From: Mangifera indica
Taxonomy: Eukaryota > Streptophyta > Magnoliopsida > Sapindales > Anacardiaceae
Direction of reading: 5' to 3'
Length of the DNA: 64,000 nt
NCBI RefSeq assembly: GCF_011075055.1
Contig: NC_058151.1
Location: forward strand, 9,132,251-9,196,250
The notes beneath the pieces were generated by a model, which saw only the letters and a list, made by a program, of their open reading frames with translations, had not been told where the DNA came from and ran no database searches. Of the stretch, positions 23,356 to 34,498 are shown one piece after another. Each line of letters begins with the position of its first letter. Within the stretch, counting starts at the first letter, position 1. Made by a program: the position numbers and the translations under genes.

Positions 23356-26300
23356 ATGCCTTGTTTTCCTAATCCTGGCACTGTTACCATTTGCGAAATC
23401 AACAGAGATTTGAGTATGTTCTTTTTCAATCTTTATCTCTGTACACAGTATAATGTAATTTACAATCTCTGATATAAATTAATCATCTTTTTTTGCAGTT
23501 ACTGCCGATGTTCTGTCTGATGATCGAGCTAAAGAAACTTATGGAAAACTCATTGTATGATTCATTTTGTTTAGAACCCAAGTATGCTTTTACTGGTAGT
23601 GATTCAAATTGTGTTGCTTCGTTGATATGTCACAGGGAATGGTGTTCAGTCCGGTGCCGTTTCAGAGTGAAGAACCCGATCATCAAGAAACTGAGCAGGG
23701 AGGCAGAAGAAACGGTGAAACAGAGGGTTTTTTGTCAACATTGCTGGGCCTTAAACGCATTTTTTATCCCAATCATGTATTTTCTTTTCTTAATTACTAT
23801 GCCTTTCTTAATTTCCTGATCAAATTTTGCAAAGTTTGTATATTGACTACCGAAGCATAACGCTCATGCTATTAAGTAGAGTAGTTACGGATTGTAATGT
23901 CTGTCATTTGGTATTAATTTTCTAGTATTAGCCCGACCCTGTTATGGATCGTAAATGGAATTTTTATTGTATCTGTTTAGGTGGACAGTCTTCCTTTTAA
24001 GGAATTGTGGGTATTGTTCTCTTGCTGTGATATTTTCTCTCTGTGATGGAATATTTTGTTTCCATTTCTTTAATTATGTTACTGATTGATGTTCTAGAAT
24101 TACCACTGCGGGTAAATTTCTACACCAGAATCTCAAAAGTTTATCATCCAAGATAGAAAACAGAATCTTGCTAATGAGGTTCATTTGTTTGTGGTTTAGT
24201 CTACTAGTGCTATTTAACATATTATTGTAAGATGCCGCAATTTGGGATTTTGATTGATTGTACCATTGGTACTTTTGTGAACTACCAATTTATTTTAAAT
24301 AATTGATTGCACTGATATTTTATTGCTCAAGTTTGAAGGCAGTGAATAGTACAATATAAACAAACTTAGTAAGATAAGACAAGATCAATGTTAGAGTTCA
24401 TTTGCCAGGTGAAGACACTACTATATGAGAAAAGTTGTAGGATTTTATTGAATTACTCTCTATTTCATAATGTAGGTGAACTTGTTACCTGAAGTTGATC
24501 TTCAAGGTGTAAGTTGGCACCAATATAAGAATATCATTGCGTTTATCTCTGGGACTAATCAAGTTATAGTTCGTGATTTTGAGGATTCGGGTTTGTATAT
24601 AATTTTATTTTTCTTTTGAACTTTCTTTCAGTTATTTTTTGAGTACATTAGCTACTTACTTTCTATTTTCTATCGGCATTTCTATTGTTGAAGAGATTAC
24701 TTTTGGCCTCTTTAATCATATACATGCTCATAGAACTTTGATTTTGAACAGAGGGGAAGGATCCATGCATTTTGACTAGTGAGTCTCAAAGAAATGTTCA
24801 AGTTCTTGAGTGGAGACCAAACGGGGGGAGGTCTCTCTCTATAGGATGCAAGCAAGTACCATGTTGTCTCATTATTTTTCTATTAATTTGCTTGTGCTAG
24901 CATTTTGTCGCAGAATTTTTCTGATAGATGATAAAGCCTAATTAACTTCTTAACTCTTGACTTAAACTTTAGGGGTGGAATTTGCATATGGGCTGCTTCT
25001 TATCCAGGTAATGCAGCATCTGTGAGATCTGGGGCTGCTTCATTCTTGGGAACCCTCTCTAGAGGCTCTGGAACTCGATGGACTCTAGTTGACTTTCTTC
25101 AAAGTGAGAATGGAGAACATATAACGGGCCTCTCATGGAGTCCAGATGGAAGATATCCACATCTATTTATATATTGACTATTTGTGAGGTGTTATTTTGA
25201 TTTTATTGGTTTATTGAAACTAGAAATAACCTCTATTGTTTAAGAGCTTACATGGCAATTAAGAACTATAATTAACATGCTATCTTTTCATCCTTACAGT
25301 AGTGTAATAAGAATATTTTTCTTTTGCTTAAAATTTTGAACTGTGTTTTACTTTTATTAATCAATCTTTTGGATACTTCATACTTTAGTACAATCTGACC
25401 TCTCTCTTGGTTTGTTTGTATTTGATCGGGTGTTTGTTTAATATGTAATTATGATTATCCTTGACCTATCTTTACATGGTTGGCATCAGCCTCATATGAG
25501 AGCTCATCATTTACCATTTGGGATGTTGCTCAAGGTATAGTATTGATTTAGATTGAATTAGTTTTTTTTTAAATATTCATTTGCACTAAAAAATTGTTTG
25601 TTAGTTTGCTGGATAAATTTAGAATTAGTTGACATTGCTTCTCATCATTTACCATATGGGATGTTGCTCAAGCTATAGTATTGATTTAGATTGAATTACT
25701 TTTCTTTTTTAGTATTCTTTTGCACTCAAAAATTGTTTGCTAGTTTGTTGGATAAATTTAGAATTAGTTGACATTGCTTCTACCATATCCAACTAGCTTC
25801 TTCAGCACTCTTGAAATTTTTTATGATGTACGCATGTAGAATATAAAATAACAATTGTCCTTGCTTGATGTTAGAACTTATATTTAGGTGACCTGTAAAA
25901 GAAGGGAAGTGGGTAGCTATGAAGGCAATATAGGCAAGAATAAGAGTCGAAAACATGCACAATTATGAGGGCAGTTTATGTAGAGCTAGATTCAAGCTGA
26001 GCTATTTGAGCTCGATTGCTAGTTCAACTTGATTGAGCCCGAATTGAGCAGCCATTCATTTAAAATTTTTTTTTAAAATTTATGTTTTCTAATAAAAGAA
26101 AACATGGAAAAAAGTTGAGTTGTGATGAGAAACGAAAAAGTAAACTTATTTATAATGGGTGAGGTAAGTTGTTAAAATTTCTCACACCCACTGTAAATAA
26201 GCTTGCAATCCAATTCTAAGAGTCCCATATCTAGTGAGAGAAATTTCAACAATTTGCCTTACCCATTATAAATAGACTTACTATTTTCCTTTTTCATCAC

Positions 26301-29300
26301 AATTTAACTTCCTTACATGTTTTATTTTATTAGAAAACTAAATTTTCGTAAAAAGTAATAATTAATAAGTTTAAAATTACTACATAAATTTAATATTGCT
26401 ACAAGACCAAGCCAAACTCGAGCAAGCCCAAGATCAAGCTTGATTCAAATCCACCCATAAGTTTTGAAGATAGTTACTTTTACCACACAAATCCAAACAT
26501 TACTACCCAAGCCCAAACACCCTACAATCAAACCCAAACAACTCCCACCCAAATCAAAACATTCATCACACAAGCCCAAACTCATTTACCCAAACCCAAG
26601 CTTCATTAATCACTCAAACCATAACCGAGCCCAACCTTTACAATTTCAAACCCCCAAAGACTCCTACACCAATTGAAATATTCAAATCATCAATGGAAAA
26701 ATACAATAGGTCCGTAAGCTTTAGCAAGTTAATTTCAAATGCAAGTAAGGAAGGATGCCAAAATTCAATTGAAATGGGAGAAAAGATTATGTTTTTGGTG
26801 TGATGAGAAATATACTCCAACCCACTGTTGTAAATTTTGGCAATTGAAAGTAATGTTTATGAGTGAGGATGACAAGATGGATAACATGAGGGAGGAGGTT
26901 AACGGAATTTTGTAGTGGGAAGATCTTTCCTTGCCTCCACCTTGACGACAAGATGGTTTTCAAAGAGACAGATAATGTTAGAACTCATATTTAGTTAAAT
27001 TGTCGAAGAAGAGAAGTGGGCAGTTATAAAATGGGGAGTGGACAGTTATGAAATAAGATAGTGGGTAGTTATGAAATAAGATAGTGGGTGGTTATGAAGG
27101 TAGGTAGTTAATAGGCAAGAATAATAATGGGAAACATGGGTAGTTATGAAGGCAGTTATGGACAAGTGTGAGAGAGGAATTGCGAAAAGAATGGGGGAGG
27201 AAAAATGGAGAGAAAACACATAGGGTAGGGAGAGTTCTAGCCTCTTGAAAGGTAAACAAATTAGACAGATTATAGCTTCTTGCAAGCCAATAGGACTGTT
27301 TTGGTTTTTGTTTTTGTTCTTTGTAGACATTGCTTATTAATAGTCTTGTATAAAAAATCCTATTTTCCATTCCATTTTGTTTGTGTTGTTTCAATTGGTT
27401 GTTTGAGAGTTAAGAGATTTATGAGTTCTTAACACTCGAGTTTTGACTTATTTAATTCTGGTTCAGGTCTTACGATGTGACATGAACTAATCTTTCATGC
27501 ACTCTCAATTTTTGTTGCCACTTCAATTGCAGATGGTTTATGATATATAATGAGAAGAACATAATATTTTGTATCTATTTACCATTGCATGTCTTGAAGC
27601 TCTGCAATATAATGCTACATTGTAAATGCATTATCTAGTTTATTGTATGAGTAGTCTTATTAGCAAAAGAATGCTCAACATGTACCAAACTGGGGATTTT
27701 CTTTTCCTCTTTATTCAGTGATATTCATAGTCTTATATAACATTTCAGGGCTGGGGGTACCAATTCGACGTGGATTGGCTGGCATATCAATGCTTAAATG
27801 GTCACCAACAGGAGATTACTTTTTTTCTGCAAAATTGTACCGTCTTAACAGAACTCCCTTATAGTTACATATATGCTTTGATTGGATAAACCATGAGCAG
27901 TTTAGGAGATGCATCATACTGTTTTTGTTTCATTTTAGTGATGGAACATTTTATCTTTGGGAAACAAACTTGTGGACTTCTGAACCATGGTCTTCAACTA
28001 GTGGCTTTGTCAAGGTAAGAATATAGCATTGATGTTGGTGACTGATTTTTTAAATTCATGATCATAACTCAAAAACTATTGTGAATATTCAGATATTGTT
28101 AATGCAAACCCTGTGTCCGATTCTTGTTCTTTATTTGTTTTTCTTGTGAATAGTTTTATGAATGATGTATGGTTTATATATGAATTTATCTCCATCATTT
28201 TTTTTGCGGGTATTAAAAAAACAAAGTCAAAAAGCAGATTGTGTTTATCCACAGTCCAGTAGCAGTCAGGTTGTGACATACTCTAATCAAAGAAGCAAAA
28301 AATATCAGTGGAAACACACCAATTGTGTTTTTTGCTTATGGAAAAGTTGTTTGGTCTTGGGTTAGAGAAGAAAGTCAGACTTCTATGTAGGGGTGTTGTG
28401 TAAGCTCTTAAGGATTATTTGGCTGGAAAGAAATAAGTGTGTGATTAAGAAAATTAAGAAAGAGATTCTCTACTGTTTTTGGGACAAAATATCTTAAATA
28501 CGTGATCAAGTTTTTGTACTGATTGAGTGGTCAACTTGTCCACAAAATTATATAATTTCATAGATTCCTTTGAAAGGAAAAAAAAAAAAATGGTATGCAA
28601 TTCAACCTTTTCCTGTTTTTGTTTTATAGTGACTTCATCTGGTTTTCTTCAATTTTTACCTTAATTGATTCAAACATAATCCCATAATTTTGATAGAATG
28701 ATGTTAAAAGTACAGAGACCCTTTATCAAAAGGTGTGCTGATTGACTAAATGAGCCTTGTCAGTCCTCTTTTATGTGATTTGGCTTCATTGCTTGTGAGG
28801 ATTGGCTTGTATTTCTACTCTAGATGTGCAATGATTTCTAAATTTATCTTGGACTGGACTTTTTTTGGGCAAGGATGGCATAGTTAGTCAGCTAGATAAC
28901 TAACATCTGTTGGAAAATTGTAGTTTTCATTTAATTTCATGCTTTATTGTTTTTCTTGTAAGTATAATTGTTTTGGGTACTCTGCATTATACTCTGGGAG
29001 AAGTCTTTAACCATCCAGCTTTCAATCTTGATTGTCGTTATCAGGGAGCAACATGGGATCCTGAGGGACGTATGATATTGCTTGCTTTCTCTGGGTCTTC
29101 AACATTGGGCTCTATACACTTTGCATCAAAGCCTCCATCATTGGGTATGCTTGCTTGCACAATTACTCATAATTAAAACAATCTGAGTGATAATAATTGT
29201 GTATTTTATGGATTTGAATAAGAATTTAAACAAGCTTAAGATATGGAAATAAAGTATTTGAGAAATTGAATAGTTCTTTTCCTTTTAGAAAAAAAAACAT

Positions 29301-31973
29301 TGGAACTAATTTTCAGCAGTTTGTATAGTATGGCTATTTTTCTAATAAATTTGCAATAGAGTAGTGTTATGTGCACAACTTTGTACATAAACAACAACGT
29401 GTCATCATATGATTAGACAGTTAAAAATTAAAGATAAAACAACACCTAATCACATGGTGACACATTGTTGTTTGTGCATAAGGTTGTGCACATAGTATTA
29501 TTATTTGCAATATATATTAATATAAAGCAATCTTTCAAATGTTACCAGTCTACTAAAATAGTGCCAGCTTTAGAGAGCTAAAAGATATATACCATTACCC
29601 AGTTTCATGAGCATGCGCTAATATATGTCATGAGAAAAAGATTGTCAGAGATAGGATTTGACTGAACCATCCCCAAGACTTGAATAAAAAGTTTTGACAT
29701 ATTTAGTTTCTTTGTGATAGTCTGCTGTTAGAATTTGAATGTTTCAGATGTACTTTCTTCTCAGTTGTGTAAATTGCTTTGTTTTCTTAAAAAACGTATT
29801 ACTCCCTTGATATCAGTATGGTGACTGTAATTTCTTTCTTTGATAATTCTCTGCAGATGCACATCTATTACCTGTTGATTTGCCTGAAATACTTTCCTTA
29901 ACTGGCAGGTAGAGATAAAATAAATCATTTCCTTTAGTGTTGCCTAATATTTGAAAATTTGTCATTTTTTCTTTTATTAATTTTATGTTTTGGATAAAAT
30001 CATGAACTTAATTTATATTATGGGTCAAAATTTTCAAGAAAAGAACAAGCTGTCCTTCAGTAAAAGCAGGAAAGAGTAAAAATTATTAAACATGACAGCC
30101 TAGGACTCCCACTCACAAGGAGGACGTTCAAAATTAGCCTACTGCCACAAACTAGCTAACACAAAGACAAATCATTAGAGAACTGCTTCCGAGGTATGAT
30201 GAATTAAAAAAATGGGGAATTATACAAAAATCTGAAGTTACTGTAGCATAAAGAGATGCACATTTTATCCCATAAAAGGGAGATGCCTTCTTCCAAATGA
30301 TCTTCAAAGATCCTCATATTACCTTCTAACCAAACTAAAAATAGTGTCATTGCATAGTTCTAAAATACAGTAGCTTTTTCACTCATAAAGGCACTATGAT
30401 AGTGAAACATCAAGAATATGTGCACAAGATAAACAAAACTATCGTGTTGTCTAATTGATTCATATAATTTTGACAAGATAAACAAAACTATCGTGTTGTC
30501 TAATTGATTCATATAATTTTGACTGAATGAAAAAGCACATTTATAGTGAGAATAGAACACCAAAAAATCGAATTTCCAGTTTTATATATCATTGCCAGCG
30601 TTAAAACAATCAATTATTTGTCTTTGGTTTGTTTTTTTGTCATGTATCTGCCATACATTCAGCCTTAAACACAAGGTTTTGTTATCTTCAAATTGACTGA
30701 GTTTAACAGAAAGAGAAAAACAAGAATTTTCTGAAATTAGTAGAGTTCTGTGTATGACGCAATTTTGAGTACACCTGTAGAAGCAAACAAAACTCATTCT
30801 TTTATTTAGTCATTTATTGCATTAAAAATCTAGGAGTCTCCCACTCATGCACCAACACCCAGGTTAAATCAGAGTTGCCTTTTCAGGTGGCATCATAATT
30901 TTTAATATCAAGATTATCTTACCCAGTAAGTTGTACATATTAATATGATGATCTACAGGCAGTAAGGTGCATATGTTACAAATATTTTTCAAAATTAGTG
31001 CCTTTCATGACATCATCAGACAACTATTTCTTTATGTTGTATTCTGCAGTCAGGGAATTGAGAAGGTAGCATGGGATGACTCAGGGGAGCGATTAGCTGT
31101 GTCTTATAAAGGGGGTCATGATATTTACAAGGGTCTCATTGCTGTATATGATGTTAGAAGGAGTCCTTTGATTTCTGTTTCACTAATGTAAGTCGTTTTC
31201 TCCACAATTAAGTAACTGCTTGACATAAAAACCTTAAAGTGATTAGGACTTAACAGCTTATATTAAGCTCAAGGCCTATTCAGAAATATCTATATTTGGA
31301 CCATTATTCATGAATGCTGAACTCAATTCCAACTCTCTAAAGTTTGATCTAGTAGTTTAAATGTTGTAAAAGTTACAAAAAATTGTATTGCCATAAATCT
31401 TTTCATGTATGCCCTTATTTACTTGGTATATAATGGTTATTTATCATTTTCATCTACTGTCAAGTATCATTTCATATATACAAATGGAAGAATATTGATG
31501 AGGGCAATCTTTGCATTTAGCCTGTAATTAATTTTGATATTTGTATTTTATGAATCAGTGGTTTTATTAGAGGGCCTGGGGACTATCCAAAACCACTCAC
31601 CTTTGCATTTCATGACAAGTTCAAACAGGGACCATTGCTATCTGTGGTAAGCCGTCACAACTTATTTAACATTTCCTTGTTCAACCTTCATGATTCTGAA
31701 ACTTCAAACAATTTATTTAGTTATTGTTTTATTTAATATTGAGCATACATTGTTGTGTGAACTGCTTGTTTCTACTTGCATAATGGAGAAGTTGTAACAA
31801 ATTGTTCACATTGGTGTTTATTGAATTTGGAGACTAGTCATATTGATTCCACCACTTTAGGAGTTTGGATTAATTATAAAAATATTATGTATTTTGTCTC
31901 AAAAACGCAGTGCTGGAGCAGTGGATTTTGCTGTACCTATCCTCTCATTTTTCAATCTCATGTTCTTCCTTAG
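23356..31973 (+). CDS. AAAS: Aladin (AAAS), WD-repeat nucleoporin of the nuclear pore complex
   Basis: Aladin is a peripheral nuclear pore protein folded as a WD40 propeller. Exons: 23356-23413, 23499-23554, 23636-23776, 24476-24590, 24752-24851, 24973-25152, 25476-25534, 27749-27836, 27939-28014, 29045-29144, 29857-29908, 31050-31187, 31559-31646, 31911-31973. They join in one frame of 437 codons, near the usual plant length. The N terminus reads MPCFPNPGTVTICEINRDL. WD blades follow from about residue 90, for example LEWRPNGG, LSWSPDGR, FTIWDVAQ, MLKWSPTGDYFFSA, GTFYLWET, ATWDPEGRM and VAWDDSGERLAVS. The C terminus is CWSSGFCCTYPLIFQS then HVLP. Intron 5 is GC-AG and intron 6 AT-AC; all others are GT-AG. 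Introns 7 and 10 hold transposons. PSRP5 follows 0.9 kb downstream. No break is visible. Confidence 0.94.
24852..24972 (+). other. AAAS: GC-AG intron (intron 5 of AAAS)
   Basis: The donor reads CAA|GCAAGT, matching the strong consensus of GC-type donors except at the last exon base. The acceptor is TTTAG|GG. This joins TGC-AA to G-GGT-GGA in frame (Cys-Lys-Gly-Gly-Ile-Cys-Ile-Trp). Using the nearby GT four bases on would shift the frame at the next exon. Confidence 0.85.
25153..25475 (+). other. AAAS: U12-type AT-AC intron (intron 6 of AAAS)
   Basis: The donor is GGAAG|ATATCCAC; the first six intron bases equal the U12 donor core. The branch-site-like TCCTTGAC lies about 11 bases before the 3' end, and the intron ends CTTTAC|ATGG. 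The joint gives Gly-Arg-Trp-Leu-Ala-Ser-Ala-Ser in frame. No GT donor is usable: reading past the site gives a stop at 25174-25176. Confidence 0.85.
25503..25779 (+). repeat. 138-bp tandem duplication across an AAAS exon end and intron start
   Basis: Copy 1 (25503-25640) covers the last 32 bases of exon 7 and the first part of intron 7. Copy 2 (25641-25779) repeats both with few changes. In copy 2 the donor has become CAAG|CT at 25673, so the duplicate exon piece cannot be spliced by the usual signal, and no acceptor precedes it. Confidence 0.85.
25979..26461. mobile_element. hAT-like insertion inside the Gypsy remnant
   Basis: The left end reads TAGAGCTAGATTCAAGC; the right end, inverted, reads TATGGGTGGATTTGAATC. 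Both resemble the ends of the 41114-42502 element. The flanking 8-mers AGTTTATG and AGTTTTGA agree at 6 of 8 positions, so the target duplication is only suggestive. It contains a foldback (next entry). Confidence 0.45.
26067..26357. repeat. Long inverted repeat (foldback)
   Basis: The left arm (about 26075-26190) includes TTTTCTAATAAAA, CTTATTTATAATGGGTGAGG and AATTTCTCAC. The right arm (about 26230-26355) carries their inverse: GTGAGAGAAATTTC, CCTTACCCATTATAAATAG, TTTTATTAGAAAA. The loop is short, about 40 bases. In the AAAS pre-mRNA it could form a hairpin. Confidence 0.75.
29349..29513. mobile_element. Mutator-type MITE in AAAS intron 10, with 10-bp target duplication
   Basis: The 145-bp element (29359-29503) starts GAGTAGTGTTATGTGCACAA and ends with the near inverse TTGTGCACATAGTATTATT. 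Its arms remain complementary for about 55 bases (TAAACAACAACGTGTCA against TGACACATTGTTGTTT). The 10-mer ATTTGCAATA occurs on both sides (29349-29358, 29504-29513). A duplication of 9-10 bp points to the Mutator superfamily. Confidence 0.8.
30426..30523. repeat. 49-bp perfect tandem duplication in AAAS intron 11
   Basis: The unit beginning AAGATAAACAAAACTATCG and ending ATATAATTTTGAC occurs twice, at 30426-30474 and 30475-30523, with no difference seen. The exact match suggests a recent event. Confidence 0.85.
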
Positions 31974-32366
31974 TTAAGGTATATGACTTCGTTCTACTTT
32001 AGTTTATTAACATTAGTTTTTTAAACCACATTTTGTTTGAAGTTTGAGTCAGCATACTACGGCTCATCCATTGTTTCTTATGAATGTGTGTAGTAGCCCC
32101 AACCAGTGATGGTGGTGAAGAAGACAGATGCAGGTATACTATTGGCTCTGTTCATAAGTGAAACAGTAGTATTATTGACCTTGAGATTGATTATTTGTTT
32201 TCCTGTCTCCAGAGATGGAACATGGAACTGTATGCTTTGAGAGGCAAAGCAAGGCAAATGGGTGATGTGATGATTTGGTGGAGAATTGGAATTGAGGGAT
32301 GGCGTGGCTTTTGTTCTAAATTGTTAATGTGCAATGTTGTTGTTGTTATTTGGTTTCTTAATAAAT
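31974..32366 (+). other. AAAS: Probable AAAS 3' untranslated region
   Basis: It follows the TAG at 31971. An AATAAA signal lies at 32360-32365. A possible 3' UTR intron runs from CAG|GTATAC (32133) to CTCCAG (32214). Open frames here are not conserved-looking. The transcript end is inferred only. Confidence 0.45.
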
Positions 32367-32906
32367 GATTAAGCTGATTAGAATTATGCCATAAGCACAT
32401 ATAAAAATCTAATCTAACAATGTCCAAGCACATCTTAAGAACGTTACAACTTTTGTTTTGTTTTTATGTTTTAAATAAAAAGATAAAAGAGAAGTCCATG
32501 GAAGGAATAACGGGGTACCAATTGAATTGGTTGATAATTAAGACATGTAATTACTTTTTGTTAAATGAATATGTTTATTATTACTAAATATTTTAATTAG
32601 ATTTTATTTCTTAATAAGGAAATTTGGCATGAAAAGAAAACAAACATAAACAAAAAGATATCTTTTTATTAATATCAACTTCATTTTAATAAAATTGTTG
32701 TCCGTTGGATTTTCGATCAAGGGTTCAGATTTTCCACTGGAATGAACCAGATTTTCCACGGGAGAAGAACCTCTGATTCTCCACCTGTATTGTACAGTAC
32801 TAAAACCCTTTTCGAAAACGTAATAATCGCAGACACAGGGCTCATATTTGGCGTTTTGCACAAGTTAAAAAAAATCCAGAAGTCGAGACTTTGCAAGCAG
32901 AAGATA

Positions 32907-33480
32907 ATGGCTCTTCTCCCGTCTTGCTTTAGTACACTGAGTCCACCATATTCATCAACTATGACCGTTTTGTTCATGGCGGCACCCGGTAAGGTTTTCT
33001 TTCTCTTCATAACTGTTCAGAATAGGAATTAGGAATTTTTATTCGTACTAAAAGGAGTTTAACTTTAAAAGTTTGCAAATAAGACCCTGATGGGCAATCT
33101 CATTTTACTGAGTTTTTCATGCCATGATGCTGTTAAGTTGTTGGTTTTCAGTTTTCATGAAACCCATTGCTCTGCAATTGAGGTCTTGCCCTAGATTTTG
33201 TGCTATCGCCAGCAAAAGAGATGCTTTGATTGTTAAGGCTTCAACTGAAACGGAGTGTTTTGGAGATGTTGAGCCGCAGTCTGAAAGTGATAATGAAGAG
33301 GATTTGTTGTTGAACGAAATGCCAGTGGAGTCAAAGCTTCAGCTAAAGCTAGAACAGAAGATGAGGATAAAAATTTCAAAGAAAATACGCCTTCGCAGAA
33401 AGAAACTTCTCCATAAACGGAGGATGAGGAAGAGGGGTCGATGGCCGCCCTCTAAGATTAACAAATTGAAGAATGTGTGA
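32907..33480 (+). CDS. PSRP5: Plastid-specific 50S ribosomal protein 5 (PSRP5), chloroplast
   Basis: Two exons, 32907-32988 and 33152-33480, join in frame to 136 codons, close to the family length. The intron is GT-AG. The N-terminal ~60 residues (MALLPSCFSTLSP...) are rich in Ser, Thr and Ala with few acids, as in a chloroplast transit peptide. After an acidic stretch (ESDNEEDLLLNEMP) comes the conserved basic tail with LQLKLEQKMRIKISKKIRLR, then RKKLLHKRRMRKRGRWPPSK, characteristic of PSRP5. It is nuclear-encoded and acts in the large subunit of the plastid ribosome. It lies 0.9 kb after AAAS on the same strand. I chose the start at 32907 because it is the first ATG of the exon that gives the transit peptide; the downstream ATG at 33124 lies in the intron. 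Confidence 0.92.
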
Positions 33481-34417
33481 GACTTGATCATTTTAAGCTG
33501 CAGAATCAATGTTTTGGTCTTGAAAGTATCTCAAAAAGTAGCACTAACCCAAAGTCTCTGAATTTGAAAATTTCCCCAAAGTTAAAATAATTAACACATC
33601 TTCCAAACATTTTGAATTGTGTTCTTCAGATTTTAAGGGGGTGTTTTGGAACCCTTTGAGGTTGTATTGTTGTTTTCAAACTCCAAAGAGGCCTCTCCAA
33701 GTAGATGATATTCATGAGAAATCAAAGATAAAGTAAGTATGCCCTCAATCTTTTTAGGGGATACGTCAAAAGGCTCATGTATGGTAAAAAATCCTAGGAT
33801 AATCACACATGTGGTTGTTGATAGAATATTAATTAGATATAATTCATGTGGATTCCCAAGAGTGGAAGGATTTGGGGAAGAATAACATAACAACTACAAT
33901 ATGATTAATCAGTTAGGTGCTTAATTACCTATTAACATTATTGGAATAAACAGAGAGTTCATTTCAAATTTCAATCTCTTAAAGAGTAAACTTGGTATTA
34001 GTATGAAAATGTGTTTGTTTCATTAACCAAAAGATGATGATTTCATTTCATGCAACAACAAACACTTTCATTTATCCTGCATAAAGCATGTGTAATATTA
34101 CTGTCCTTCTCATGGCAAATCCCATAACAGAAAAGATTTGAGCAAGTACCCTTTACAAGAAGAATAAAATCACAATCAATATCCATTGCCTGCGCTTCTT
34201 CAAATTGTGTTCCTATGTACATTCATCTCACAATATCAATGATCAAGGCAAATATAGAACACAACACTCAAAATCATCTTTGCAGATAAAAAAAACAAAA
34301 AATATATAAAAATTACCAGATGATACAAGTAGGAAAAAACACAGAAACAATGAAAAATGATTTGTGTTTCCCATTGTTTTTCCTTCAGGTGATTATTTTC
34401 GTCTTTCAAGCCAATTT

Positions 34418-34498
<81 letters not shown>

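Larger units (their letters stand above)
25869..27434 (+). mobile_element. Deleted Ty3/Gypsy retrotransposon in AAAS intron 7
   Basis: A partial 5' LTR (25869 to about 25978) starts TGTTAGAACTTATATTTAG. The complete 3' LTR (26976-27434) starts TGTTAGAACTCATATTTAG and ends GAGTTCTTAACA. Between them, at 26470-26920, is a Gypsy gag tail: a Pro/Lys-rich linker, then a zinc knuckle with CFWCDEKYTPTHCC, then LPPP. A polypurine-like tract with CTTGACGACAAGATGG lies just before the 3' LTR. All of pol is missing. The flanking 5-mers CTTGA (25864-25868) and CTCGA (27435-27439) fit a target duplication with one change. It lies in the same direction as AAAS. Confidence 0.8.

Noticed and set aside
27046..27394. 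Two overlapping minus-strand frames of 94 and 100 codons
   Set aside because: They lie in the 3' LTR of a Gypsy remnant, in different phases, with no domain.
28910..29176. 88-codon frame as a separate small gene
   Set aside because: Its second half is AAAS exon 10 (29045-29144); the first half is intron.
33124..33151. ATG at 33124 as the PSRP5 start
   Set aside because: It lies in the intron just before the TTTTCAG acceptor; the upstream exon at 32907 gives a proper transit peptide and joins in frame.
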